A stretch of DNA of 44,380 nucleotides from contig PMEM01000012.1 in the NCBI GenBank assembly GCA_003155795.1, positions 55,586 to 99,965 on the forward strand. The letters are read 5' to 3'. Below, one piece after another: positions 16,196 to 24,262 of the stretch. Positions within the stretch are counted from its first letter, which is position 1. Each line of letters begins with the position of its first letter. A program made the translations under genes and the position numbers. This stretch comes from Gemmatimonadota bacterium. Lineage in GTDB: Bacteria > Gemmatimonadota > Gemmatimonadetes > Gemmatimonadales > Gemmatimonadaceae. The notes under the pieces were generated by a model, which saw only the letters and a list, made by a program, of their open reading frames with translations, made no database searches and was not told the DNA's origin.

Positions 16196-17140
16196 ATGCG
16201 ATCCGTCGTGGTGGCGCTTCTGGCAGTCCAGATTGCGGCATGTGCGTCAGCCGGGAGCGGTGTCATACCGGTCACATCGTCCGCACCCTCCCTGGAAGCA
16301 TCTGGCTATCGAATCGTGTCACCCGCCGACGGACGCGACGTGACAATGCAGCAGATGCTCAACCGACTTTCGCGCGCCGACGTTGTGTTCTTTGGCGAGC
16401 AGCACACTGACCCGGAAACTCACCGAGCGGAGGCCCTCACGCTCGATGCCATCGGCAGACTTGGGCGACCCATAATACTTTCGCTCGAAATGTTCGAGCG
16501 TGATGTACAGCCGGTGCTGGACGATTATCTGGCGGGTCGAATCAGCGAGGCTGATTTCCTCGCACGCTCGCGTCCGTGGCCAAATTACGCGATCGATTAC
16601 CGGCCGCTTGTGGAGCTGGCTCGTGCGCACCACTGGCCCGTAGTCGCTGCTGACGTGCCCAGGCCGCTCGCGTCAGCGGTGGGCCGAAAGGGCCTGGCTG
16701 CGCTCGACACGCTCACGCCAAGCGAGCGTCTGACAGCTGCGCGCGAGAACGCATGCCCGATCGACGACTACCACGCTCGTTTCATGGATGCGATGCATGC
16801 GCACTCCACCGGTTCGGGCGGTGCGGCGGAGCCTGGCGATTCACTCCCAACGGCGATGGCAGAGCGCTTTTATCTTGCGCAATGCGTGAAGGACGAGACC
16901 ATGGCGGAGTCGATCGTGATGGCGAAGCGAGCGGCTGCGCGAGACGCACTCGTTGTTCACTTCGACGGTGCCTTCCACAGCGATTATGCACAGGGCACGG
17001 TCGCGCGTGTGAAACGACGTGAGCCATCGTGGGACGTGGTGGTAATCAGTGCAGTGCCCGTTGCCGATCCGTCGGTTGCGCCGATCGCGCCGCAGACTGG
17101 TGTCGGAGATTTTGTCATCTTCACGAAGCAGTCGCACTAG
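16196..17140 (+). CDS. ChaN-like (DUF399) haem-binding lipoprotein
   Basis: 314 residues from the ATG at 16196, which begins a lipoprotein signal with lipobox IAAC. The ChaN/Tiki-like pattern is clear: VVFFGEQHTDPETHRAEALT, then PIILSLEMFERDVQPVLDDY and YRPLVELARAHHWPVVAADV, and later MAESIVMAKRAAARDALVVH. ChaN of Campylobacter binds haem and helps iron uptake; related proteins have a metalloprotease-like fold. Placement on the outer or inner membrane cannot be told. In-frame starts upstream to 16094 lack signal character. Confidence 0.85.
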   Translation: MRSVVVALLAVQIAACASAGSGVIPVTSSAPSLEASGYRIVSPADGRDVTMQQMLNRLSRADVVFFGEQHTDPETHRAEALTLDAIGRLGRPIILSLEMFERDVQPVLDDYLAGRISEADFLARSRPWPNYAIDYRPLVELARAHHWPVVAADVPRPLASAVGRKGLAALDTLTPSERLTAARENACPIDDYHARFMDAMHAHSTGSGGAAEPGDSLPTAMAERFYLAQCVKDETMAESIVMAKRAAARDALVVHFDGAFHSDYAQGTVARVKRREPSWDVVVISAVPVADPSVAPIAPQTGVGDFVIFTKQSH

Positions 17141-17194
17141 TCCGTGATAATTCGGTGTAACTTTCGCCGTGCCAGAACACACAAGGAGACCTAA

Positions 17195-18415
17195 ATGAAG
17201 ATTTTCTCGAGCCTAGCGCTGAGTCTGACGTTCATAGCGACCACGGTCGGTGCGCAGATCAACGCGGGCGAAAAGAAGCCCGAACCGAATCTGCCTTTCA
17301 CGATGACGCAGGTCGCGACGTTCAATTTGCCGTGGCGCATCGCATTCCTGCCCGACGGGCGAATGCTCATCACGGAAAAGGTGGGTCCGCTCTGGCTGGT
17401 AACGCAGCAAGGTGCCAAGACACCGGTAACGAACGTGCCGGCCGTTCTTGCTCAGGGGCAGGGTGGCATGCTTGGCGTGTATCTGTCACCAAATTACGCG
17501 ACCGACCACAATGTCTACCTCACGTATTCGGAGCCGGGCGACAACGGATCGAGTCTCGCGTTGGCGCGAGCCAAACTATCGATCACCGAAAACTCGGCGA
17601 GCCTCGATGGACTCAAGGTCATCTGGCGCGACGGTGCACGCGGTAAGGGTGGACAGTTCGGCGCGGCAGTCGCGTTCTCTCGGGACAAGCGATTCCTGTT
17701 TCTGAGTGTCGGTGATCGGCAGCGCATGACGCCTGCGCAGGATCCCAACTCGCCGTTGGGCAAGATTCTGCGGCTCACGCTCGACGGTAAACCAGCGCCG
17801 GGCAATCCTGAAGCTGGAAAAATCGGTGCGCCGACTATTCCTGTGATCAATCCACCGCGGAATACGGAGCTGGCGAAGACTGCGCCAGTTGTATCGACGT
17901 ATACGTTTCCCGGACCAAACCTCACTCCGTCGGAAACGTGGGCAATGGGATTTCGCACGCCGTATGGCCTCGCGTTCGCACCCGACGGCCGGCTGTGGGA
18001 AATGGAGCATGGACCGCGCGGCGGCGACGAGCTGAACCTGATCGAGCGCGGCAAGAACTACGGCTGGCCGCTCGTTTCGTACGCTGTTAACTACGACCAG
18101 ACTCCGATCCCGAGTCCCGATACTCGTCCCGATCTGGCCAAGCCGGTCATCTACTGGACGCCTGTCATCGCGCCCGGAAGCCTCACGTTCTACAACGGAA
18201 AGATGTTTCCGGCGTGGGATGGTTCAGCGTTCATCGGCGGGCTTGCTACCAAGACGCTCAACCGCATCACGTTCGACAACAAGGGCGGTGCAACGCCCGC
18301 CGAGCGGTGGGATGTTGGCCATCAGATTCGCGACGTGGCAGTCGCACCAGATGGCGCGTTGTGGATGATCGAGAATACGAGCACGGGCGGATTGTTTCGC
18401 GTGACACCGAAGTAA
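17195..18415 (+). CDS. PQQ-dependent soluble sugar dehydrogenase (sGDH/YliI-like)
   Basis: 406 residues with AAGGAG at the usual spacing before the ATG and a signal peptide ending TVGAQ. Typical glucose/sorbosone dehydrogenase features: FNLPWRIAFLPDGRMLITEK, KGGQFGAAVAFSRDKRFLF, MGFRTPYGLAFAPDGRLWEM and EHGPRGGDELNLIERGKNYG, then GWPLVSYAVNY. The six-bladed propeller oxidises aldose sugars in the periplasm with PQQ and passes electrons to the respiratory chain; PQQ must come from elsewhere since no pqq genes are here. A strong terminator follows. Confidence 0.92.
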   Translation: MKIFSSLALSLTFIATTVGAQINAGEKKPEPNLPFTMTQVATFNLPWRIAFLPDGRMLITEKVGPLWLVTQQGAKTPVTNVPAVLAQGQGGMLGVYLSPNYATDHNVYLTYSEPGDNGSSLALARAKLSITENSASLDGLKVIWRDGARGKGGQFGAAVAFSRDKRFLFLSVGDRQRMTPAQDPNSPLGKILRLTLDGKPAPGNPEAGKIGAPTIPVINPPRNTELAKTAPVVSTYTFPGPNLTPSETWAMGFRTPYGLAFAPDGRLWEMEHGPRGGDELNLIERGKNYGWPLVSYAVNYDQTPIPSPDTRPDLAKPVIYWTPVIAPGSLTFYNGKMFPAWDGSAFIGGLATKTLNRITFDNKGGATPAERWDVGHQIRDVAVAPDGALWMIENTSTGGLFRVTPK

Positions 18416-18427
18416 CACCGGTTGTAG

Positions 18428-18469
18428 AAAACAGCTCCGGTGTCGAGATATCGATGCCGGAGCTGTTTT
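18428..18469 (+). terminator. Terminator hairpin with U-tract (shared sequence family)
   Basis: AAAACAGCTCCGG (18428-18440) pairs with CCGGAGCTGTTTT (18457-18469); the stem extends inward by TGTCGA/TCGATG with two wobble pairs to a GATA loop. The right arm ends in TTTT, and the AAAA of the left arm makes it work both ways. Close sequence relative of the hairpin at 14819-14854. Confidence 0.88.
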
Positions 18470-18571
18470 CGTTGCGTTCGCGTAATAGCGGGCCAGGCAT
18501 GGCCAGGTTCAAATCCCGTGCACTCGTCCTTACAACGACCTTCATCACGCTGGGGGGCGGATCCCCACAAG

Positions 18572-18587
18572 TGGCACCCTGCTTGCA
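18572..18587 (+). promoter_or_regulatory. Consensus sigma-54 promoter
   Basis: TGGCAC, five bases, TTGCA: the GG and GC doublets are exactly 10 bases apart, as in -24/-12 promoters. The expected start is about 18599, leaving about 25 bases before the ATG at 18624. It points at the baeRF-like gene. No enhancer site is recognised upstream. Confidence 0.75.
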
Positions 18588-18623
18588 ATGAATACTTGTT
18601 TGCAGCTCACCAAGGAGAATCAT

Positions 18624-19751
18624 ATGCTTACGCTCGCCGAGTTACAGGAAATGCAGCGAGAACTTGCCGGCACTGAAGTTCTCAGTGTGTACCTGGAAAC
18701 ACGTGCGACCGACCCGGCAATGCGTGATGCATGGCGAGCCGCGCTCCAAACTACGATTCGCGACGTACGCTCACGCATAAGCGATGACGGTGCGCGCGCC
18801 GAGTTCGACAGTGCGGCCGCATTCCTCCGGGACCCGAAACCATCACCAGGTGGAACGTGGCGCGCACCGGGATGGGTCGCGTTCGTCACCGCCGACGGAG
18901 TGCGATACGCGAGCGATCTACCTGTCGCGCCGCACACATACGCGACCTGGCGCAGCGGGCCGGTGGTCGCGCCGTATTTGCGCGCACTGAAACAGTCACA
19001 CCCGGTGCTCGTCGCACTTGTTGAATCGGATTCAGTGCGGCTCTTTCGCTATATCACGGGCGTGCTGGAGCCGATTGAGAAGCTGGATGCCCCGGGATAT
19101 GATGCGGAGCGTCCCGGACGGCCGACCGCGCCGTCACTGCACGGAACTTCGGCTGCCACGCCGCGCGGGGCAACGGGTTCGGATGCAGCCAGTCGTCGAC
19201 GTCACGCGTCGTTCGACCGACTTGTGGTATCGCTCGGCGAGCGGCTCGTCCAATTGGGGAGCAACGATAGCTGGGTTCTCATTGGTGGTACGCGCGAATG
19301 GGCGAATCTTGCAGGTGATGCGCTCGGGCGTCAGTTTGCGGGACGCATGATCGTATCTACATCGCTGGATCACGACGCGAGCGATAGTGAGATCGCCAGC
19401 GCTGCAAAACACGCGGCCTCCGATTTGCGCGCCACACGTGGGCTGACTCTCGTCGATCAACTCATTGACCAGGGTGGGGGTAAAGGGCACGCGGCAGTGG
19501 GAGTACCGGCGACACAACGCGCGCTGCGTGCACAGGCCGTGGACTTGCTACTTGTAACGCCGCGATTCATCAGCGCACACGAGGACGAAGCCGAGGATCT
19601 CGTGCGTGCGACGATTGCATCTGGTGCCGATGTCGACGTTCCGTCCGGTGAAGCCGCGGAGCAGCTGGACCGCGCTGCAGACGGGATCGCGGCACGGCTG
19701 CGTTTCGCGATCGATGAACCGTCAGTAGCAGGTGATACGGCTAACCCATGA
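18624..19751 (+). CDS. Bacterial archaeo-eukaryotic release factor-like (baeRF) protein
   Basis: 375 residues from the ATG at 18624, with AAGGAG eight bases upstream (a longer start at 18588 lacks one). N-terminal part: LSVYLETRATDPAMRDAWRA. Middle: LVESDSVRLFRYITGVLEPI followed by a low-complexity linker and RRRHASFDRLVVSLGERLVQ. The C-terminal part, VGVPATQRALRAQAVDLLLV with a later GADVDVPSGEAAEQLDRA, is the Pelota/eRF1 domain-3 pattern. Bacterial proteins of this kind (baeRF families, Vms1-like) are predicted to act on ribosomes or stalled tRNA. A GGQ motif is not obvious; GGGKGH at about 290 lies in the loop region. Single gene between a terminator and the kinase cluster. Confidence 0.75.
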   Translation: MLTLAELQEMQRELAGTEVLSVYLETRATDPAMRDAWRAALQTTIRDVRSRISDDGARAEFDSAAAFLRDPKPSPGGTWRAPGWVAFVTADGVRYASDLPVAPHTYATWRSGPVVAPYLRALKQSHPVLVALVESDSVRLFRYITGVLEPIEKLDAPGYDAERPGRPTAPSLHGTSAATPRGATGSDAASRRRHASFDRLVVSLGERLVQLGSNDSWVLIGGTREWANLAGDALGRQFAGRMIVSTSLDHDASDSEIASAAKHAASDLRATRGLTLVDQLIDQGGGKGHAAVGVPATQRALRAQAVDLLLVTPRFISAHEDEAEDLVRATIASGADVDVPSGEAAEQLDRAADGIAARLRFAIDEPSVAGDTANP

Positions 19752-20023
19752 TCACGCTCAGCGGAGTCCTCACGCTGTGTGTTGATCTCACTTTCGTAGT
19801 CTCAACGGAGCCACAATGCGAGTAGCTGAGCTTATGCGGGGCTGGACGTTTATAAGCGGTTCGTACGGCAATTGACGGGCGAATTGTTTCGGCGACTGTG
19901 TCGGACCCTATGGACGCGGCGCCGGCCACTAATGTAGCTTAGGTATGTGCCCACTGAACAAGCTGCGGGCCGCAGTGGATGTTTCGCTGCGGTGAACGTG
20001 TCCAGCGCCCGCCCGGTGGCGCC

Positions 20024-21919
20024 ATGAATACGGCTCGGGCGATCGCGCGTCACGCACGCGATCGGGCCGTCGCGGATCCTGGTCGACTGGCCGCTGTGCG
20101 AGCTACGGCTCTGCTCGACACTCCGGCGGAAGCCGCCTTCGATCGATTGACGCGACTGGCGTCGACAATCCTGGAAGCGCCTATGGCGCTGGTGTCGCTC
20201 GTGGATCAGGATCGTGACTTCTGGAAAGCGTGTGTGGGTGTCCCTGAGCCGTTCGCAACGGAACGGGAGATTCGGCTTTCGCCGTCGTTCTGTCAGCACG
20301 CGATATCATCGGCTGCTCCTCTCGTCGTCTGCGACGCGGAGGCGGACCCCGTTTACGCAGATCTGCCTGCGGTCAAGAACCTGGGAGTTCGAGCTTACCT
20401 CGGGATTCCGCTGCTCACGGAGAGCGGAGACGCGCTCGGGAGCTTTTGCGTTTTTGATACGCGGTCTCGGAACTGGACTCAGGAGCAGGTCGCGATTTTG
20501 ACCGACCTTGCCGCGGCCGCAATGACAGAGATCGAGCTTCGGGCTGCAACGAGCTCCGCAAAGCAACTCGCTTCCCAGGTGCAGGCGCAGGCCGAAGAAT
20601 CCCGGAGGGTATCAGAGGAACTCCGACGTACCAACGAAGAGTTGACGGTTACCACGGCTGCCCTGGAGGATCGCACCGCAGAAGCTGAGCAGGAACGCAG
20701 GCGAGTCGAATCGGTTCTAGAGAGCATCACGGACGCATCCTTCGCCGTTGATTCGCTGTGGCGTATCACTTACGCCAACTCAGCATTTGAGGAACTGGCC
20801 GGAACACCGCACAAAGAACTCATCGGGAAGCAATGGCGAGCGGAGTTTCCAGTTGCGCTGGAGAAGTCGATTTATGAGGAATATCAGCGTGTCATGATCG
20901 ATCGAACTGTTGTAGAGTTGCTTCATCACGATGTAGCGCATAAGAGGTGGTATCAGCTACGCGCCTTTCCAAGCAAGGATGGCGGCCTTGCTGTGTACCT
21001 GCGTGATGTGACGGAGCGCAAGAGTGCTGAGAACGAGCGCGATACTGCTTTCGCGTTGGCGCAGGAAGCGCAGAATGCGGCCGAAGTAGCCAACCACGCC
21101 AAAAGTTCGTTTCTCGCTGATATGAGTCACGAACTTCGTACACCGCTCAACGCAATCTATGGGCATGTTCAGCTCATCGAGATGGGGATCTACGGGCCCG
21201 TTACAGAACAGCAACTCGACGCCCTGGCTCGTGTTACGCGAGCGCAGCATCATCTGCTCGGTCTCATCAATGACGTGCTCAACTTTGCAAAGCTCGAGAG
21301 CGGAAAGGTCCCGTATGATCTGAGACCTGTCGTGTTGGCGGAGGTCATCGCGGATTTGAATGCGATGATGGAGGTTCAGGTCGCGACTAAAGGGCTCACG
21401 TATGAGATGTTGCTCCCGACCGACGACACTACGGTTTGGGCCGATCGCGACAAACTGCTACAGATTCTGTTGAATCTCCTTTCGAATGCAGTGAAGTTTA
21501 CCGCTGCTGGCGGTCACGTGACGGTAGAAGTGACCACACGGGTCGATGGGCCACACTCGGAAGAGACTATTTTCATTCGCGTTGGTGACACCGGGTCCGG
21601 CATTCCACGCGACAAGCTCGAATCGGTGTTCGAGCCATTCATCCAGCTAAGTGACACGAGCGCTGCCCGGCGTCAGGGCACTGGCCTCGGACTCGCAATC
21701 AGTCGTGACCTCGCACGCGGTATGGGAGGCGACTTGCGAGCCCGTAGCGAATTGGGTGTAGGTTCGACATTTACCTTGACCCTCCGCCGTGTTCAAGCGG
21801 ATAGCACCGATTTACCGGATCGCCGAACACACGACGAACGCCGGGAAGACGAACGCAGGACCGGTGAGGATTGGCGCGAGGACGAAGCTGGGGCCGAACC
21901 CGGACCACCCAAGGAGTGA
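20024..21919 (+). CDS. GAF-PAS sensor histidine kinase
   Basis: 631 residues, no membrane segment. Order: short N-terminal helix, GAF domain (about 25-170, with FDRLTRLASTILEAPMALVS and GVRAYLGIPLLTESGDALGS), coiled coil (175-235), PAS domain (about 232-330), HisKA with FLADMSHELRTPLNAI (phospho-His 369), then the ATPase with NLLSNAVKF (N box, about 484), GDTGSGIP (521) and GTGLGLAIS (552). A charged, Arg/Glu/Asp-rich tail of about 35 residues follows. The GAF sequence belongs to the group used in cytoplasmic light, redox or nucleotide sensing; the ligand is unknown. The ATG at 20024 is used, the ORF being open further upstream. First gene of the KaiC cluster. Confidence 0.9.
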   Translation: MNTARAIARHARDRAVADPGRLAAVRATALLDTPAEAAFDRLTRLASTILEAPMALVSLVDQDRDFWKACVGVPEPFATEREIRLSPSFCQHAISSAAPLVVCDAEADPVYADLPAVKNLGVRAYLGIPLLTESGDALGSFCVFDTRSRNWTQEQVAILTDLAAAAMTEIELRAATSSAKQLASQVQAQAEESRRVSEELRRTNEELTVTTAALEDRTAEAEQERRRVESVLESITDASFAVDSLWRITYANSAFEELAGTPHKELIGKQWRAEFPVALEKSIYEEYQRVMIDRTVVELLHHDVAHKRWYQLRAFPSKDGGLAVYLRDVTERKSAENERDTAFALAQEAQNAAEVANHAKSSFLADMSHELRTPLNAIYGHVQLIEMGIYGPVTEQQLDALARVTRAQHHLLGLINDVLNFAKLESGKVPYDLRPVVLAEVIADLNAMMEVQVATKGLTYEMLLPTDDTTVWADRDKLLQILLNLLSNAVKFTAAGGHVTVEVTTRVDGPHSEETIFIRVGDTGSGIPRDKLESVFEPFIQLSDTSAARRQGTGLGLAISRDLARGMGGDLRARSELGVGSTFTLTLRRVQADSTDLPDRRTHDERREDERRTGEDWREDEAGAEPGPPKE

Positions 21920-22082
21920 GCGCAGGCGGAAATACCTCTTTGATCCGGTGCAGGGGCGGGTTATTGGCCCACGGCTTGCCCTTCTAAGTTCGCTCGGCTG
22001 CGATGGGCGGATCGATTGGATCTCCATCGTGCCGCCGATAGCGCTGGACGGTCAGCCCACAATTCTCACGTGAGAGGTTTCG

Positions 22083-22235
22083 GTGTTTCTAACTATCGCG
22101 CTGGTACTCATCGTTCTCTGGGCCCTCGGCTTTTTCGCATTTGCGGTTGGCGGCGGCCTGATTCACATTCTATTGATACTAGCCATTATCGCGATCATCT
22201 GGCACTTCGTTGCTGGCCGCCGTACCGTGGTGTAA
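22083..22235 (+). CDS. Lmo0937-family 50-residue membrane protein
   Basis: A GTG at 22083 with GAGAGG seven bases upstream opens a 50-residue frame: MFLTIALVLIVLWALGFFAF, GGGLIHILLILAIIAIIWHF, then GRR near the end. Two membrane helices with a Gly-rich turn and a positive tail are the Lmo0937 family pattern. These small proteins are widespread in envelope-stress settings and have no known function. It lies between the first histidine kinase and the receiver gene. Confidence 0.8.
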   Translation: MFLTIALVLIVLWALGFFAFAVGGGLIHILLILAIIAIIWHFVAGRRTVV

Positions 22236-22409
22236 CCGCGGAGATAGCGTCCGCGACAAGCGACTGAACATGGTTGAAAGGGCACGATACGGACACCGGA
22301 GCGTCAATCTGTCACATGTCTTAGCCGACCGCTCCCGTCGGCTCGCGCGCCCGGCTTCGTCTGGTCATCCCTTAACGCCGTTCAGCGGCCCTCCTGTGAC
22401 TTCGATTCG

Positions 22410-22838
22410 GTGAACGTAGGCGAAGGAGGTGCTTTAGTACTTGTTGTCGAGCGCGACCCGAACGTTCGCGAACTCGAATCGTTCTTTCTGAACGAGGCGG
22501 GCTACTCGGTGGATTTTGCCGAGGACGGGGTCGCTGCCTTGGCGCTCGCTCGGGAGCGCCACCCAGCCATCATAGTTTCCGAGATCATGGTCCCAAAGCT
22601 GGACGGACTGGCACTTTGCCGCGCCATCAAGGAGGACCCTGATCTCGCGGATACGGTTGTGCTGATATTCAGCATCCTCGCTGCGCACGGCCGCGCGCGC
22701 GATGCAGGCGCCGACGCGTTTCTACTCAAGCCGCTGGCCGAACAGAGGCTGGTGAACACTGTTCGTGAGCTGTTGGAAAGGCGGTCGGCGCTGGCTTCGT
22801 GCACAGCGCAAACGAAGCAACCCGCACACGGTCGATGA
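22410..22838 (+). CDS. Receiver-domain protein lacking the phospho-acceptor Asp
   Basis: 142 residues starting at a GTG. A stand-alone receiver fold without output domain: LVLVVERDPNVRELESFFLN, GYSVDFAEDGVAALALARER, PAIIVSEIMVPKLDG, VVLIFS and AFLLKPL (Lys 107). The position that is phosphorylated in normal receivers (LDIMMP) holds Glu 58 (SEIMVP), and the usual acidic pair is Glu14-Arg15. It thus may be fixed in an active-like state or act as a scaffold. Its TGA overlaps the KaiC-like ATG (ATGA), so the two proteins are made together. The weak GTG start at 22410 is the only in-frame start near the N-terminus. Confidence 0.85.
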   Translation: MNVGEGGALVLVVERDPNVRELESFFLNEAGYSVDFAEDGVAALALARERHPAIIVSEIMVPKLDGLALCRAIKEDPDLADTVVLIFSILAAHGRARDAGADAFLLKPLAEQRLVNTVRELLERRSALASCTAQTKQPAHGR

Positions 22839-24250
22839 CCGACGCATTCATGGATGAATCAAGCATGGCTGACGACATCGTCGAATTCCCGCGCATCAGT
22901 ACAGGCAATCCGCAGGCGGATTCGATCCTCGGCGGCGGATTCCCTGCGAATTCCATCAACATTGTCATGGGCCAGCCCGGCACCGGGAAGACTATCTTCG
23001 CCGAGCAATTGCTGTTTCATAATGCGAATGCGGAACGACCTTTGTTATTTCTGACAACGCTGTCGGAGCCGATGACGAAGGTTGTAAGCTACGCGCAACG
23101 ACTTGGTTTTTTTGATGTCGAACAAGTCGGCACCCGCGTGATATATGATGACCTGGGTGCAGAACTCGCCATGAACGGGCCGCGCGCGCTCGTGCCACAT
23201 GTAGTGGAATCAATCAAGCGATTATCGCCTTCCATCATGGTGATCGATTCGTTCAAGGCCATACACGATCTGGCAGAGTCCACGCCTGAGATGAGACGCA
23301 TTATCTCGGAGCTTGCCGGCGTCGTTTCAGCGTACGATATGACGGTATTCCTGCTCGGCGAATACACACAGGACAATATCGAGCAATATCCGGAATTCGC
23401 CGTCGCGGACTCCATCGTTCAACTTGAGCGGAATCGACTGGGGACTCGTGACGAACGATATCTCCGCGTGCTGAAGCTTCGCGGCAGCGGATATCGTGAG
23501 GGCCAGCACGCCTTTCGCATCACCGGATCGGGTCTCAAGATCTTTCCACGACTCGTAGCGCCGGCCTTCGAAGCATATACGCCAACCCTGGAGCGTACGA
23601 GCACCGGGGTAGAAGGGCTGGACGAAATCATCGGCGGCGGCCTCTGGCGAGGAAGCACCACGCTTCTCGTTGGTCCGACCGGTGCCGGCAAATCCACTAT
23701 CGCCCTGCAATTCATGCTCGAGGGACACCGCCACGGAGAGGGTGTGCTTTTTGTGAATTTTCAGGAAAACCCCGCACAGGTAAAGCGCATGATTCGGGGT
23801 CTTGGTACCGACCCGGAACGTGCGTACGCGACCGGATTCTACCATATCTATACGTCGCCAGTCGAGTTGCAGATCGATAGTGTCATCGATGAAATCTTCA
23901 GCTTCATCGAGACCGCGCGAGTCCGACGTGTAGTGGTCGACGCTGTGGGTGATCTCGCAGAAGGAGCGAGCGATCCGCAACGGCTGCACGACTTCCTGTA
24001 TTCGCTCGTTCAACACTTCGTAGTTAGAAACGTTACCTCCATTCTCAATCTTGAATCGGCACAGGGTGTGGCGGGTGGAAGAGATGAGGAGCAAAGGTGG
24101 AGTTACATGTCTGACAACGTGTTGCTCATGGAGCGCTCCGCGGGCGGGGACGGGGAGCGTACGATCCGCGTTGTCAAGACGCGTAACAGCAGTCACGATC
24201 CGCGGCCGCACCGCATGGAGATTCGTCGCGACGGCGTTCACGTCATTTGA
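22835..24250 (+). CDS. KaiC-like protein with two RecA-type ATPase domains
   Basis: 471 residues from the ATG at 22835, which overlaps the receiver stop by ATGA; a GTG at 22799 is a longer alternative. Domain 1 (about 20-240) has Walker A GQPGTGKT (46-53) and Walker B IMVIDSF (134-140), and ends with KLRGSGYREGQHAFRITGSG, the KaiC-type domain end. Domain 2 (about 255-465) has Walker A GPTGAGKS (280-287), Walker B VVVDAVGD (366-373) and ends VKTRNSSHDPRPHRMEIRRD. Length is close to KaiC (519) but it lacks the KaiC C-terminal tail. No KaiA or KaiB is nearby. Known roles of the family include clock timing and signalling; here the receiver and kinase neighbours suggest a role in signal processing. 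Confidence 0.88.
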   Translation: MTDAFMDESSMADDIVEFPRISTGNPQADSILGGGFPANSINIVMGQPGTGKTIFAEQLLFHNANAERPLLFLTTLSEPMTKVVSYAQRLGFFDVEQVGTRVIYDDLGAELAMNGPRALVPHVVESIKRLSPSIMVIDSFKAIHDLAESTPEMRRIISELAGVVSAYDMTVFLLGEYTQDNIEQYPEFAVADSIVQLERNRLGTRDERYLRVLKLRGSGYREGQHAFRITGSGLKIFPRLVAPAFEAYTPTLERTSTGVEGLDEIIGGGLWRGSTTLLVGPTGAGKSTIALQFMLEGHRHGEGVLFVNFQENPAQVKRMIRGLGTDPERAYATGFYHIYTSPVELQIDSVIDEIFSFIETARVRRVVVDAVGDLAEGASDPQRLHDFLYSLVQHFVVRNVTSILNLESAQGVAGGRDEEQRWSYMSDNVLLMERSAGGDGERTIRVVKTRNSSHDPRPHRMEIRRDGVHVI

Positions 24251-24262
24251 TTTTTTTACTGG

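Noticed and set aside
18505-18525. A tRNA T-arm-like sequence (GGTTCAAATCCCG)
   Set aside because: The flanking bases do not pair to a T-stem, and no acceptor, D or anticodon stem fits around it.
21789-22073. A 94-residue open frame across the end of the first histidine kinase
   Set aside because: It overlaps the kinase tail and has no ribosome-binding site or family pattern; the small membrane gene at 22083 is the better call.
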